From contig NZ_JAPDOD010000041.1 in NCBI RefSeq assembly GCF_027587205.1, positions 14,341 through 78,340 of the forward strand: DNA of 64,000 nt, given 5' to 3'. This document shows, piece by piece, positions 7,844 through 15,068 of this stretch. Every line of letters starts with the position of its first letter. Position 1 is the stretch's first letter. The notes beneath the pieces are model-generated. The model saw only the letters and a list, made by a program, of their open reading frames with translations. It did no database searches and was not told the DNA's origin. Source of the DNA: Solirubrobacter ginsenosidimutans. GTDB lineage: Bacteria; Actinomycetota; Thermoleophilia; Solirubrobacterales; Solirubrobacteraceae. The position numbers and the translations under genes are program-made.

Positions 7844-9038
7844 GCATGCGTGGGTGCTGGTCGTGGTGGCGCTGGCGGGTGTGGGGTGCGGCGGCGGGTC
7901 CGGTCGGCCTCGGGCGACGGCGTCGCCGAGCGCGACGAAGACACCGGTGGCCGCGCGTGCCTCGGTGCCGGTCGTTGCCGGGCCGTGGTCGGCTCCCGTC
8001 AAGGCGCGGCGGACGCCGCTTCGCTGTCCGGTGTCGAGCTCGCGGGCGGGGTGGCCGAGCCGGGTGCTGGCGCTGGGCGACGGGACGTACGTGAAGGTGT
8101 GGGGGCGGCGGCCGCGGCTGGCGACGGTCGACGCGCGCGGGCACCTGCTCGGGCAGACGGAGCTCGGCGCGCGGCGGGTGAGCGGCGAGCGGGCGCTCGC
8201 GTGCGGGCGGGGCGGGCAGACCGCGGTGGCGTGGACGGAGTACCGCCGCGACGGCACGGCCGCGCTGAAGCTCGCACGTCGCGGCGACGCGGTCACCTTG
8301 GACGTCGTCCGCGGGTTCTATGACGACCTGCCGATCGGTGACGTGACGCTGGCGTTCGCGCCGGACGGCTCGCTGCTCGTCGCCTACTCGATCTTTCACG
8401 AGGTCCGTGCCGTGGTCGTCGCGCCCTCGGGCGATCCGGGCGCCCCGTTCAAGCTCGGCCCCGCGTTCGAGGTCACGCAGGTCGCGGCGGAGATCGCCGC
8501 CAATGGGCGAGCGGTGATCGCCTGGACCACGATCGACGCGGGTGAGGAACGCAACGAGCACCGCCGGGTCTATGCCGTGACGGGCCGGCTCGAAGCGCTC
8601 GCGCCCGCGCAGCTCGTGCACCGTGCGGCCCATCTGAACGCGATGGCGATGACCGGTCAGCCGGGCACGGAGCTGCGCCTGAGCGTCGCGCGCAATGGCC
8701 GCGCGCTGCTCTTGTGGGGCCTCGACCACCCGGAGCAATTCTCGGAGTCGTACTCGCTGTGGGTGGCGGAGGCCGGCCCGGCCGGATCCTTCGGGCGCTC
8801 TCGCCAGCTTGTCGGCAACGGCGTTCCCGGCGACGTGGCGATGCGGTCGGACGGCACGGCGCTCGCGGTCTGGACGAACTCGGCGGGGCTGCGGGCGAGC
8901 GTCCACGCTCCCGGCCGCCGCTTCACGGCGCGTGAACCAGTCCTCGACGGCCGCATCGGCGAGCCGCGCGCGTCGTTCGTCGACGTCCGCCCGCGGATCG
9001 CGTGGGAGAACGCCTTCAGCGTCCGCGCAGCGCCGTGA
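7842..9038 (+). CDS. Predicted secreted lipoprotein with WD/propeller-like repeats
   Basis: A 398-aa protein with an N-terminal hydrophobic segment ending LAGVGCGGG, so Cys16 is the probable lipidated residue; a Thr/Ser/Ala-rich linker follows. The body contains recurring units of the type NGRAVIAWT, NGRALLLWG and DGTALAVWT, suggesting a beta-propeller, and no catalytic motif is visible. ATG 7842 overlaps the second palindromic repeat and has no Shine-Dalgarno sequence; the in-frame ATG at 7728 would extend through the palindromes and is less likely. The 3' end overlaps the convergent methyltransferase gene by 23 bp. Confidence 0.72.
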   Translation: MHAWVLVVVALAGVGCGGGSGRPRATASPSATKTPVAARASVPVVAGPWSAPVKARRTPLRCPVSSSRAGWPSRVLALGDGTYVKVWGRRPRLATVDARGHLLGQTELGARRVSGERALACGRGGQTAVAWTEYRRDGTAALKLARRGDAVTLDVVRGFYDDLPIGDVTLAFAPDGSLLVAYSIFHEVRAVVVAPSGDPGAPFKLGPAFEVTQVAAEIAANGRAVIAWTTIDAGEERNEHRRVYAVTGRLEALAPAQLVHRAAHLNAMAMTGQPGTELRLSVARNGRALLLWGLDHPEQFSESYSLWVAEAGPAGSFGRSRQLVGNGVPGDVAMRSDGTALAVWTNSAGLRASVHAPGRRFTAREPVLDGRIGEPRASFVDVRPRIAWENAFSVRAAP

Positions 9039-9732
9039 GCGCGAACAGCACGCCCGAGACCGCGGTCGCGAGGTTCAGGCTCGAGACACCCGGGGACATC
9101 GGCAGCGCGAGGCGGGCGTCGGCGCGGGCCAGCAGCTCGTCGGAGAGCCCGTCGCGCTCGGTGCCGAACGCCAGCACCGCCCGCTCCGGCACGGCGGCCG
9201 ACAGCGGCTCGCCCGTGGGATCGAGCGCGATCAACGGCCGGTCACCGGTCCTGATCACCCGCGAGCGAGCGACGGGAAGCGCGAAGTGCAACCCCGCCGA
9301 GCCGCGCAGCGCGTCCGGGTGCCACGGATCCTGGACGCCGGTGGTGATCACCCCTGCCGCGCCCGCCGCCGCGGCCACCCGCACGCACGCGCCGAGGTTG
9401 CCGAGGTGGCGCGGCTCCTCGAGCAGGATCACCGGCGCCGGGCCGGGCAGCGCGAGGATCCCGTCCGGGTCGGGCTGGCGCGGGCGGCGAGCGACCGCCA
9501 GCACCTGTGCGCGCGGCACCACCGCGGCCAGCTCCGCCTCCGAGACGACGGTCGGATCGAGCGCGATGTCCGGCGCGAGCCGCGCGATCAGCGCCGCCAC
9601 CTCCGCCGGATCGGCCGTCCACACGCCCAGCAGGTCCGCGCCGAAGCGCACCGCGTGCTTGATGGCGTGAAAGCCCTCGAGCACGACGACCCCCGGGTCC
9701 CGGCGCGACCGCGCGACCTCGTCGAGCCTCAT
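9016..9732 (-). CDS. SpoU/TrmH-family RNA 2'-O-methyltransferase
   Basis: A 238-aa protein with the three SpoU (SPOUT) motifs: motif 1 RHLGNLGACVRVAAAAGA (about residues 106-123), motif 2 VLAFGTERDGLSDELL (about 185-200) and motif 3 LPMSPGVSSLNLATAVSG (about 210-227). It methylates ribose 2'-hydroxyls in rRNA or tRNA using SAM through a trefoil-knot fold; the exact target cannot be read from sequence. An N-terminal substrate-binding half (residues 1-95) is present. ATG 9732 overlaps the stop of the upstream gene. Confidence 0.88.
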   Translation of the reverse strand: MRLDEVARSRRDPGVVVLEGFHAIKHAVRFGADLLGVWTADPAEVAALIARLAPDIALDPTVVSEAELAAVVPRAQVLAVARRPRQPDPDGILALPGPAPVILLEEPRHLGNLGACVRVAAAAGAAGVITTGVQDPWHPDALRGSAGLHFALPVARSRVIRTGDRPLIALDPTGEPLSAAVPERAVLAFGTERDGLSDELLARADARLALPMSPGVSSLNLATAVSGVLFALTALRGR

Positions 9733-10190
9733 CGGCGCAGGAACCGGACGCGGTCGGCCGCGACCACGCGCGCACCGAGCGCGGCCGGAAGGCTGTAGGT
9801 CTCGCCGGCGGCCGACCCGTCGAGCGTGGCGACCGCGTCACCGAGCTGCACCTCCCAGGTCGCCATGTAGATCCCGACAGTGCGTGCGACCGGCTCCGCC
9901 ACGCCCAACAGCGCGGCGAGCTCGAGCGCCGGAACCGGCGGGCTGAACTCCAGCGACGCGCCCGGCGCCAGCGAGTCGACGGCTTCGAGACCGACGGCGG
10001 GCCGTTCGACCGGCACGAGCACCTCGCGCCGCCCCAGGTCCGCCGCCGTCGTCACCGGCGCCTCGTGGTGCATGTCCCACGCGAACGTGCAGAAGAACGG
10101 CGCGTCGGGCGCGAGCGAGCCGTACAGGGGCGTCCGCACGAGCTCCTCGAGCGGGACGCCGTGCTGCGCTGCGAGCTCGCCGACGGTCAC
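9729..10190 (-). CDS. Hypothetical protein
   Basis: A 153-aa protein of unknown family. It opens MTVGELAAQHGVPLEELV, a short helix-turn-helix-like segment, followed by a mixed alpha/beta region with FFCTFAWDMHHEAPV. There is no signal peptide or membrane segment. The chosen start is GTG 10190, 6 nt downstream of a TATGCT hexamer. Its stop overlaps the ATG of the SpoU methyltransferase (ATGA), so the two are co-translated and may act on the same RNA; this is inference from context only. Confidence 0.68.
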   Translation of the reverse strand: MTVGELAAQHGVPLEELVRTPLYGSLAPDAPFFCTFAWDMHHEAPVTTAADLGRREVLVPVERPAVGLEAVDSLAPGASLEFSPPVPALELAALLGVAEPVARTVGIYMATWEVQLGDAVATLDGSAAGETYSLPAALGARVVAADRVRFLRR

Positions 10191-10196
10191 GCCGCG

Positions 10197-10202
10197 AGCA
10201 TA
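10197..10202 (-). promoter_or_regulatory. Predicted -10 element of the 9729-10190 gene
   Basis: Minus-strand TATGCT is followed by 6 nt and GTG 10190, the same near-leaderless spacing seen at other gene starts in the window. Confidence 0.4.
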
Positions 10203-10222
10203 CGAGGCGCGGCGAAAGCAAG

Positions 10223-10298
10223 CTTGATCGGGCACAGCCCGATCAAGTTGACGTTCGCGCCGCGGGGCGGCCCCGACCGGAGGCGCAGGTCGGGGCCG
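10223..10298. other. Two strong stem-loops in the 196-nt gap
   Basis: Stem A is 11 bp (10223-10233 with 10237-10247) with an ACA loop; on the minus strand it is followed by CTTGCTTT, which gives it terminator character. Stem B is 11 bp (10268-10278 with 10288-10298) with a 9-nt loop. Together with the hairpin at 10326-10360 they fill the gap 10191-10386 and could be tandem terminators or a small structured RNA. Confidence 0.6.
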
Positions 10299-10325
10299 CA
10301 TCGAACCTCGTGACCTCACAGAGAC

Positions 10326-10360
10326 CCCGCCCCCGGCCGGGGGAGTCGGCCGGGGGCGGG
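10326..10360 (-). terminator. Terminator-like hairpin after the coiled-coil gene
   Basis: A perfect 13-bp GC stem: 10326-10338 pairs with 10348-10360, leaving a 9-nt loop. It lies 26 nt beyond the stop of the leftward gene at 10387. The minus strand continues GTCTCTGTG, so no proper U-tract follows; the hairpin may act with the two stems downstream. Confidence 0.6.
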
Positions 10361-10386
10361 TGGGGACCTCATCTGGGGAGGGAGGC

Positions 10387-11385
10387 TTAGAGCCGGTCGC
10401 GCCAGCCGACGGCCGCCGAAGCGACGTCGCCCAGGGCGTCGGTCAGGCCGCGGCGGTCGCCGGCCGCGCGGGCCTTGTGGAGCGTGCGAAGCGCATTCGC
10501 CATCACGGCCGGTCCGGTCGGGCCGGCCTCACGCAGGCGTGCCAGCTCGCCGCGGGTCAGCTGCCGCGGTTCGCCGCACACGAGCGTCGCCAGTTCACGC
10601 GCACGACGCTCGGCCGCAGCCGCGCGCTCTTCGGACGCGCGTGCCGCCGACATCGCCGCGCCCACGGCCGCAGAATCCGTCGAAGCTTCCGCCAGCAGGC
10701 GCTCCGCCGCGCGAGCGCGCGCCTCTGCGTCAGCAGCGCGCACCTCAGCGGCACGAGCGGCCCGGCGGGCCTCGTGCGTATCCGCGACCGCGGCCTGGGC
10801 CTGGTCGTATGCCGCTCGCACCCGAGCGTTGGCGTCCGCGGTGAGCATCTCGACCTGCTCGCCGGCCTCGCGTTCGACGACCTGGACACGCTCACGCGCG
10901 CCACGGGCACGGCGCTCGCGCTCACCCGCACGGCGGGCACGCACTCGCGCATCACCCAACTGGTCTTCGGCACGATCGGCACGACGCTCGGCCGCAGCCA
11001 CCTCACGTTCCAGTGACGCGATACGGCGCTCCATGGTGCGGATGCGCTCCGAGGACTCGAGCAGCGCCTCGTCGACGCTGCGGGGAGCCTGCGGCTCGCG
11101 CTGCTCCATGGCGGGACGCGCGACCCCGGCCGGGCGACGGCGCGGACCGGAGCGGTGGGGCTCCAGGCCGGCAGCACGCACGGCGGCGTCGAACGACCCG
11201 TCGAACGGGCGCTTGGCGGCATTGGTCGAGGGCCAGATCCCGTCGCGGTACCGCTCGATGCGCCATTCCTGCGCGCGCCAGCGGGCCAGCGAGGGGTTCC
11301 AGTCAGCAGAGCACGGAGGCTCGCCGAAACGGACGTTCCACTCGAGGATCTTCTCGATGATTGTCTCGCGGGTCCAGCGCGTCAC
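10387..11385 (-). CDS. HNH-repeat-like N-terminus fused to a long coiled coil
   Basis: A 332-aa protein. Residues 1-75 (WTRETIIEKILEWNVRFGEPP, then SADWNPSLAR and FDGSFDAAVRAAGLEP) resemble the homing-endonuclease-associated DNA-binding repeat (HNH_repeat type) that is common in actinobacteria. No HNH nuclease residues follow. Residues ~110-260 are a Glu/Arg/Ala-rich coiled coil (SSERIRTMERRIASLERE and onward), and the C-terminus is a small helical region. It may be a DNA-binding, oligomerising structural protein. GTG 11385 has GGGAGGG 6 nt upstream; an upstream frame of different codon use was rejected. Confidence 0.75.
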   Translation of the reverse strand: MTRWTRETIIEKILEWNVRFGEPPCSADWNPSLARWRAQEWRIERYRDGIWPSTNAAKRPFDGSFDAAVRAAGLEPHRSGPRRRPAGVARPAMEQREPQAPRSVDEALLESSERIRTMERRIASLEREVAAAERRADRAEDQLGDARVRARRAGERERRARGARERVQVVEREAGEQVEMLTADANARVRAAYDQAQAAVADTHEARRAARAAEVRAADAEARARAAERLLAEASTDSAAVGAAMSAARASEERAAAAERRARELATLVCGEPRQLTRGELARLREAGPTGPAVMANALRTLHKARAAGDRRGLTDALGDVASAAVGWRDRL

Positions 11386-11438
11386 TCGACGCCCTCCCGC
11401 GGTGTTCGCGGAAGGGGGCAAAGGACGCTCCGTTTCCG

Positions 11439-11570
11439 CTAGTAGCCGCTCGGCTGCTGGACGTTGATTCGCGCGGCGAGGGTCGCCGGCAGGCTCAGCT
11501 CGCGCCGCCACGACTTCGTACCCGTGGGGACGGGCATGAAGGCATCGTTGTGGGCGGCGTAGACGGCCAT
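11439..11570 (-). CDS. Small protein of 43 residues
   Basis: ATG 11570 to TAG 11439 encodes 43 aa beginning MAVYAAHNDAFMPVPTG and ending INVQQPSGY. Nearly every third codon position is G or C (about 40 of 43), matching real genes in this genome and not the surrounding spacer. There is no clear Shine-Dalgarno; a TACTTT hexamer lies 10 nt upstream. It sits 53 nt before the coiled-coil gene on the same strand, so the two may be co-transcribed. No family is recognised. Confidence 0.5.
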   Translation of the reverse strand: MAVYAAHNDAFMPVPTGTKSWRRELSLPATLAARINVQQPSGY

Positions 11571-11655
11571 TGCTCAAACCAAAGTACAGGCTCAAACGGC
11601 TCTCGTCCAGCCCTTTTCACGGTCGCTGGGTTCGAACCCTGCGAAGCTGACCGCC

Positions 11656-12390
11656 ATGCCCACTGAGGTCGCCCCGGGCGTCCACCGGCTCGGCAACGCG
11701 TTCGTCAACTGCTACCTGATCGAGGATGGCAACCAGCTGACGCTCGTCGATGCGGGCATGCCGGGCTTCCGCTCGCAGCTCGACGAGCACCTGCGGTCGC
11801 GGGGCCGCAGCGTCGGCGACATCGCCGCGGTGATCCTCACCCACGCGCACGGCGACCACGTCGGAATGGCCGAGCGCGTCCGGCTCGACGCGCCCGCGCC
11901 GGTGTACGTGCACGTCGCGGATGAGCACATGGCCCGCACGGCCAAGATCCACACGCGCGACGGCAGCCTCCTCCCCTACCTGCGGCGCCCCGCGGTCTGG
12001 AAGCTGCTCGCGATGGGGGTGCGCAACGGCGCGGTCCGGCCGACCAAGATCCGCGAGCTGACGACCTTCACCGACGGCGACCTCGACGTCCCCGGCCGCC
12101 CGCGCGTGATCCCCACGCCGGGGCACTCCCCCGGGCACGTCGCGTTCCAGCTCCCCGACCGCGGCGTCCTGCTCGCCGGCGACGCGCTCTGCACCTACAA
12201 CCCGCTCACGGGCACGCGCGGGCCGCAGGTCCTGCCGAAGGCGTTCGCCCACGACGCGCTGCAGGCGATCGCGTCCCTGTCCGCGCTCGAGGGCATCGAT
12301 GCGGGCGTGATGCTGTTCGGCCACGGAGAGCCGTGGACGGACGGGCCCTCCTCAGCAGTCGCTCATGCCCGAGAAGTCGGCGTCACATAG
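11656..12390 (+). CDS. MBL-fold metallo-hydrolase
   Basis: A 244-aa metallo-beta-lactamase-fold hydrolase. The metal-binding motif THAHGDHVG (about residues 61-69), a downstream TPGHSPGHVAFQ (about 154-165) and AGDAL (about 174-178) supply the His/Asp ligands for two metals; GHGEPW closes the active site. Substrate cannot be read; the family includes glyoxalase II-like thioesterases and other hydrolases. It is cytoplasmic, with no signal peptide. The start is ATG 11656 after a 85-bp divergent spacer; its end is followed closely by the membrane-protein gene. Confidence 0.9.
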   Translation: MPTEVAPGVHRLGNAFVNCYLIEDGNQLTLVDAGMPGFRSQLDEHLRSRGRSVGDIAAVILTHAHGDHVGMAERVRLDAPAPVYVHVADEHMARTAKIHTRDGSLLPYLRRPAVWKLLAMGVRNGAVRPTKIRELTTFTDGDLDVPGRPRVIPTPGHSPGHVAFQLPDRGVLLAGDALCTYNPLTGTRGPQVLPKAFAHDALQAIASLSALEGIDAGVMLFGHGEPWTDGPSSAVAHAREVGVT

Positions 12391-12422
12391 CGGCTCGCGC
12401 TTCTACCCTGATCACGCGCAAG

Positions 12423-13442
12423 TTGAGCACTGAGTCGTCCACTTCTGAGCATCCGCTCGTCCCGCTCGCGCCGCCGGTGACCACCCCTGGTCCCAAGCGG
12501 CGCTGGTCGCCCCTGTCCGTTCTCGGGATCGTCGTGTCGATCGTGGCGCTCGCCGGCGTGGTCTGGTGGGCGTCCAAGCAGCAGGCGCCGCAGCTGCCCA
12601 GCACGCCGGCCGAGATCGCCGCGCTGATCGGCGCGATCGCGCTCTACGCCCTCGCCACCGTGGTCCGCGCGGAGCGCTGGCAGCGGCTGCTCGAGGATGA
12701 GGGCGCGAGCCCACACCGCGCCGATACGTACTCCCTGACGGTGGTCGGCTACATGGGCAACAACGTCCTTCCCGCGCGCGCCGGCGACGCGATCCGCGTC
12801 GTGCTCATGGCCCCGCGCGCGAACACGTCCAATCGCACCGTGGTCGGCACGCTGGTGGCCGAGCGCCTGCTCGACGTCGCCGTGCTGCTGGTCCTGTTCG
12901 TCGTCGTCGGCTACGGGCTGCTGGGCGAGGTCGGCGGCAATTCCGTCGAGCTGATCGCGCTGGTCGCGATCGTCGGGATCAGCGCCGTCGGGGTCGGCTG
13001 GCGGTTCATCCGGCGCAACGAGAAGCTCCACGGCATGCTCGCGCCGATCGCTTCGGCGACGCTCGGGCTGCGCAAGGCGCACCACGGGCTCCGGCTGCTC
13101 GGCCTCACGTTCGTCATCTGGGGGATCGAGGCCGGCGTGTGGATGGCCGTCGGCGCCGCGGTCGGGTTCGGCATGACGCCGATCGAGGGCCTGTACCTCG
13201 TCGCGCTGGCCAGCGTCTTCTCGATGATCCCCTCCGGGCCGGGCTACGCCGGCACCCAGGATGCCGCTGTGGCGATCGGCATCAAGGCGATCGGCGGGAC
13301 AGGCGGGGTCAAAGTCGGCTACCTCTTGATGTTGCGCTTCGTGATCGTCGTGCCGATCACGTTGCTGGGACTGATCCTGATGATCACCCGCTACGGCGGG
13401 CTGAAGAAACTGCGCTCCATGCGCGCCGAAGCCAAGGGCTAG
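12423..13442 (+). CDS. LPG_synthase_TM (UPF0104) family flippase-like membrane protein
   Basis: A 339-aa integral membrane protein with about eight hydrophobic segments. Family signatures are YMGNNVLPARAGDAIRVVLM (about residues 105-124), VAERLLDV and SMIPSGPGYAGTQDAA, as in the transmembrane domain of MprF-type lysylphosphatidylglycerol synthases. The aminoacyltransferase half is absent, as in stand-alone UPF0104 proteins, which are thought to flip or transport lipids or polyprenyl intermediates. The start is uncertain: TTG 12423 (MSTESSTSEH) is chosen; ATG 12333 would overlap the MBL gene by 58 nt. Confidence 0.82.
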   Translation: MSTESSTSEHPLVPLAPPVTTPGPKRRWSPLSVLGIVVSIVALAGVVWWASKQQAPQLPSTPAEIAALIGAIALYALATVVRAERWQRLLEDEGASPHRADTYSLTVVGYMGNNVLPARAGDAIRVVLMAPRANTSNRTVVGTLVAERLLDVAVLLVLFVVVGYGLLGEVGGNSVELIALVAIVGISAVGVGWRFIRRNEKLHGMLAPIASATLGLRKAHHGLRLLGLTFVIWGIEAGVWMAVGAAVGFGMTPIEGLYLVALASVFSMIPSGPGYAGTQDAAVAIGIKAIGGTGGVKVGYLLMLRFVIVVPITLLGLILMITRYGGLKKLRSMRAEAKG

Positions 13443-13451
13443 AGACACCAG

Positions 13452-15068
13452 ATGACCGACATCGCCGCTCCCGCGGCCCCACAGCGAGAAGAGACGACGT
13501 CGGCCCGTCGCGGCCCCGCGGCCTGGTTCGCCCGCCAGCAGACGAGCGAGCTGGTGGCGTGGGGCGTGCTGTTCGCCGCCGCGATCGTCGTCCACGTGAT
13601 CGGCCTCGGCAACCGGCCGTTCCATCACGACGAGAGCCAGGACGCGTACTTCTCGTACCTGTTCCGCCAGACCGGCGACTACCAGTACAACCCGCTGCTG
13701 CACGGCCCGCTGCGCTTCTACCTGACCGGGCTGATGTACGTGCTGTTCGGCGACTCGAACTTCACCGCCCGCCTCGCCCCCGTGCTGATGGCGCTCTCGA
13801 TGGTCCCGATGTGCTGGCCGCTGCGCCGCCTGATGGGCCGCCCGGCGGCGTTCTGCGCCGCGGCGCTGTTCGCGTTCGGGCCCAGCTACCTCTACTTCGG
13901 CCGCTTCGCCCGCGAGGACATCTACGTCGCCGCGATCACGCTCGGCCTGCTGGTCTCGATCTGGTGCTACATCGACCGGCCGCGCAAGTACCACCCGGCG
14001 ATCATCGGCGCCTTCCTGGCCGCGTCGTTCGCGACCAAGGAGACGACGTTCATCACGGTCTTCGTGATGGGCTCGTTCTTCCTGTTCTCGTTCGCGATCC
14101 CCGCGTGGCGGGAGGAGCTGATCGGCGCCCTCAAGCGCGCGGGCTGGGAGGGCTGGGGCTGGTTCCTGGCGGCGTTCGCGGGGCTCTTCACGATCCTCTT
14201 CACGACGTTCCTCACCCACCCCGGCGGGCTCTGGGACGGCATCTACACCGGCCTGAAGTACTGGATCGACCAGCACGGCGTCGCCCGCGGCGGCGAGCCC
14301 TGGCAGTTCTATTCCACGGTGCTGATCACGATCGAGTGGCCGGCGCTGATCCTCGGCGCCATCGGCGCCGTCTCGCTGTGGCGGCGCAAGCCCTACTTCG
14401 CGGCGTTCCTGGTCTGGGACTTCGTCCTCTCGCTGATCGTCTACTCGTGGGCGGGCGAGAAGTTCGCGTGGCTCGTGCTGCACCCGCTGCTGCCGGTCAT
14501 CCTGCTCGCGGGCGTGGGCCTGCAGGCGATCTGGTTCACCCGCGGCACGCTGCGTTACGTCGGCCTCGTGGGCGCGGCGATCGCGCTCTTCTACGTTGGC
14601 CTGGCGTCCTGGTGGGTCAACGTCGACCGCGGCGCCGACCCGCGCGAGATGCTCGTCTCCACGCAGTCCGCACCCGACGTCAAGAAGGTCGCCGACCAGG
14701 TCCAGGCGCTGGCCGACAGCCGCGGCCCCGGAAAGCCGCCGCTGACGGTCACGATCGACTCCTCGCAGGGCGCGACGTTCCCCTACGCCTGGTACTTCCG
14801 GCACCTCTCGGTGGGCTACATCGACCTCGCGCAGCAGAACGCGCCGCCGCCCACGTCGGACGTGGTCGTGATGACCGACGAGGCCCACGCCCGCCTCCAG
14901 AACGCCCTGCAGGCCTACGACGGCCGCCAGTTCCAGTTCCGCATCTGGTGGGTGCGCGACTACGGTGCGATCCGCCCCGGCAACCTCTTCTCCTACATCA
15001 CGCAGCGCAAGGTCTGGAACCCCACGGGCGGGATGAAGGAATGGCTCTACGTCAAGAAGGGCCTCTGA
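13452..15068 (+). CDS. Agl23-like (TIGR03663) GT39-type membrane protein
   Basis: A 538-aa polytopic membrane protein with about ten hydrophobic segments and a C-terminal soluble part (residues ~400-538). The first extracytoplasmic loop carries NRPFHHDESQDAYFSYL (about 56-72), the HDE.. acidic motif of the ArnT/PMT-type glycosyltransferase superfamily, and FGRFAREDIY a little later. This is the TIGR03663 family, described as flippase-activity-associated protein Agl23, known from Chloroflexi and haloarchaea. Its role in glycan or lipid-linked sugar transfer is inferred. It starts 9 nt after the flippase-like gene and tail-overlaps the convergent YYY gene by 17 bp. Confidence 0.85.
   Translation: MTDIAAPAAPQREETTSARRGPAAWFARQQTSELVAWGVLFAAAIVVHVIGLGNRPFHHDESQDAYFSYLFRQTGDYQYNPLLHGPLRFYLTGLMYVLFGDSNFTARLAPVLMALSMVPMCWPLRRLMGRPAAFCAAALFAFGPSYLYFGRFAREDIYVAAITLGLLVSIWCYIDRPRKYHPAIIGAFLAASFATKETTFITVFVMGSFFLFSFAIPAWREELIGALKRAGWEGWGWFLAAFAGLFTILFTTFLTHPGGLWDGIYTGLKYWIDQHGVARGGEPWQFYSTVLITIEWPALILGAIGAVSLWRRKPYFAAFLVWDFVLSLIVYSWAGEKFAWLVLHPLLPVILLAGVGLQAIWFTRGTLRYVGLVGAAIALFYVGLASWWVNVDRGADPREMLVSTQSAPDVKKVADQVQALADSRGPGKPPLTVTIDSSQGATFPYAWYFRHLSVGYIDLAQQNAPPPTSDVVVMTDEAHARLQNALQAYDGRQFQFRIWWVRDYGAIRPGNLFSYITQRKVWNPTGGMKEWLYVKKGL

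Noticed and set aside
11625..11655. tRNA-like T-arm (GGTTCGAACCC) before the MBL gene
   Set aside because: No acceptor, D or anticodon stem can be folded on either strand; the motif is a short palindrome by itself.
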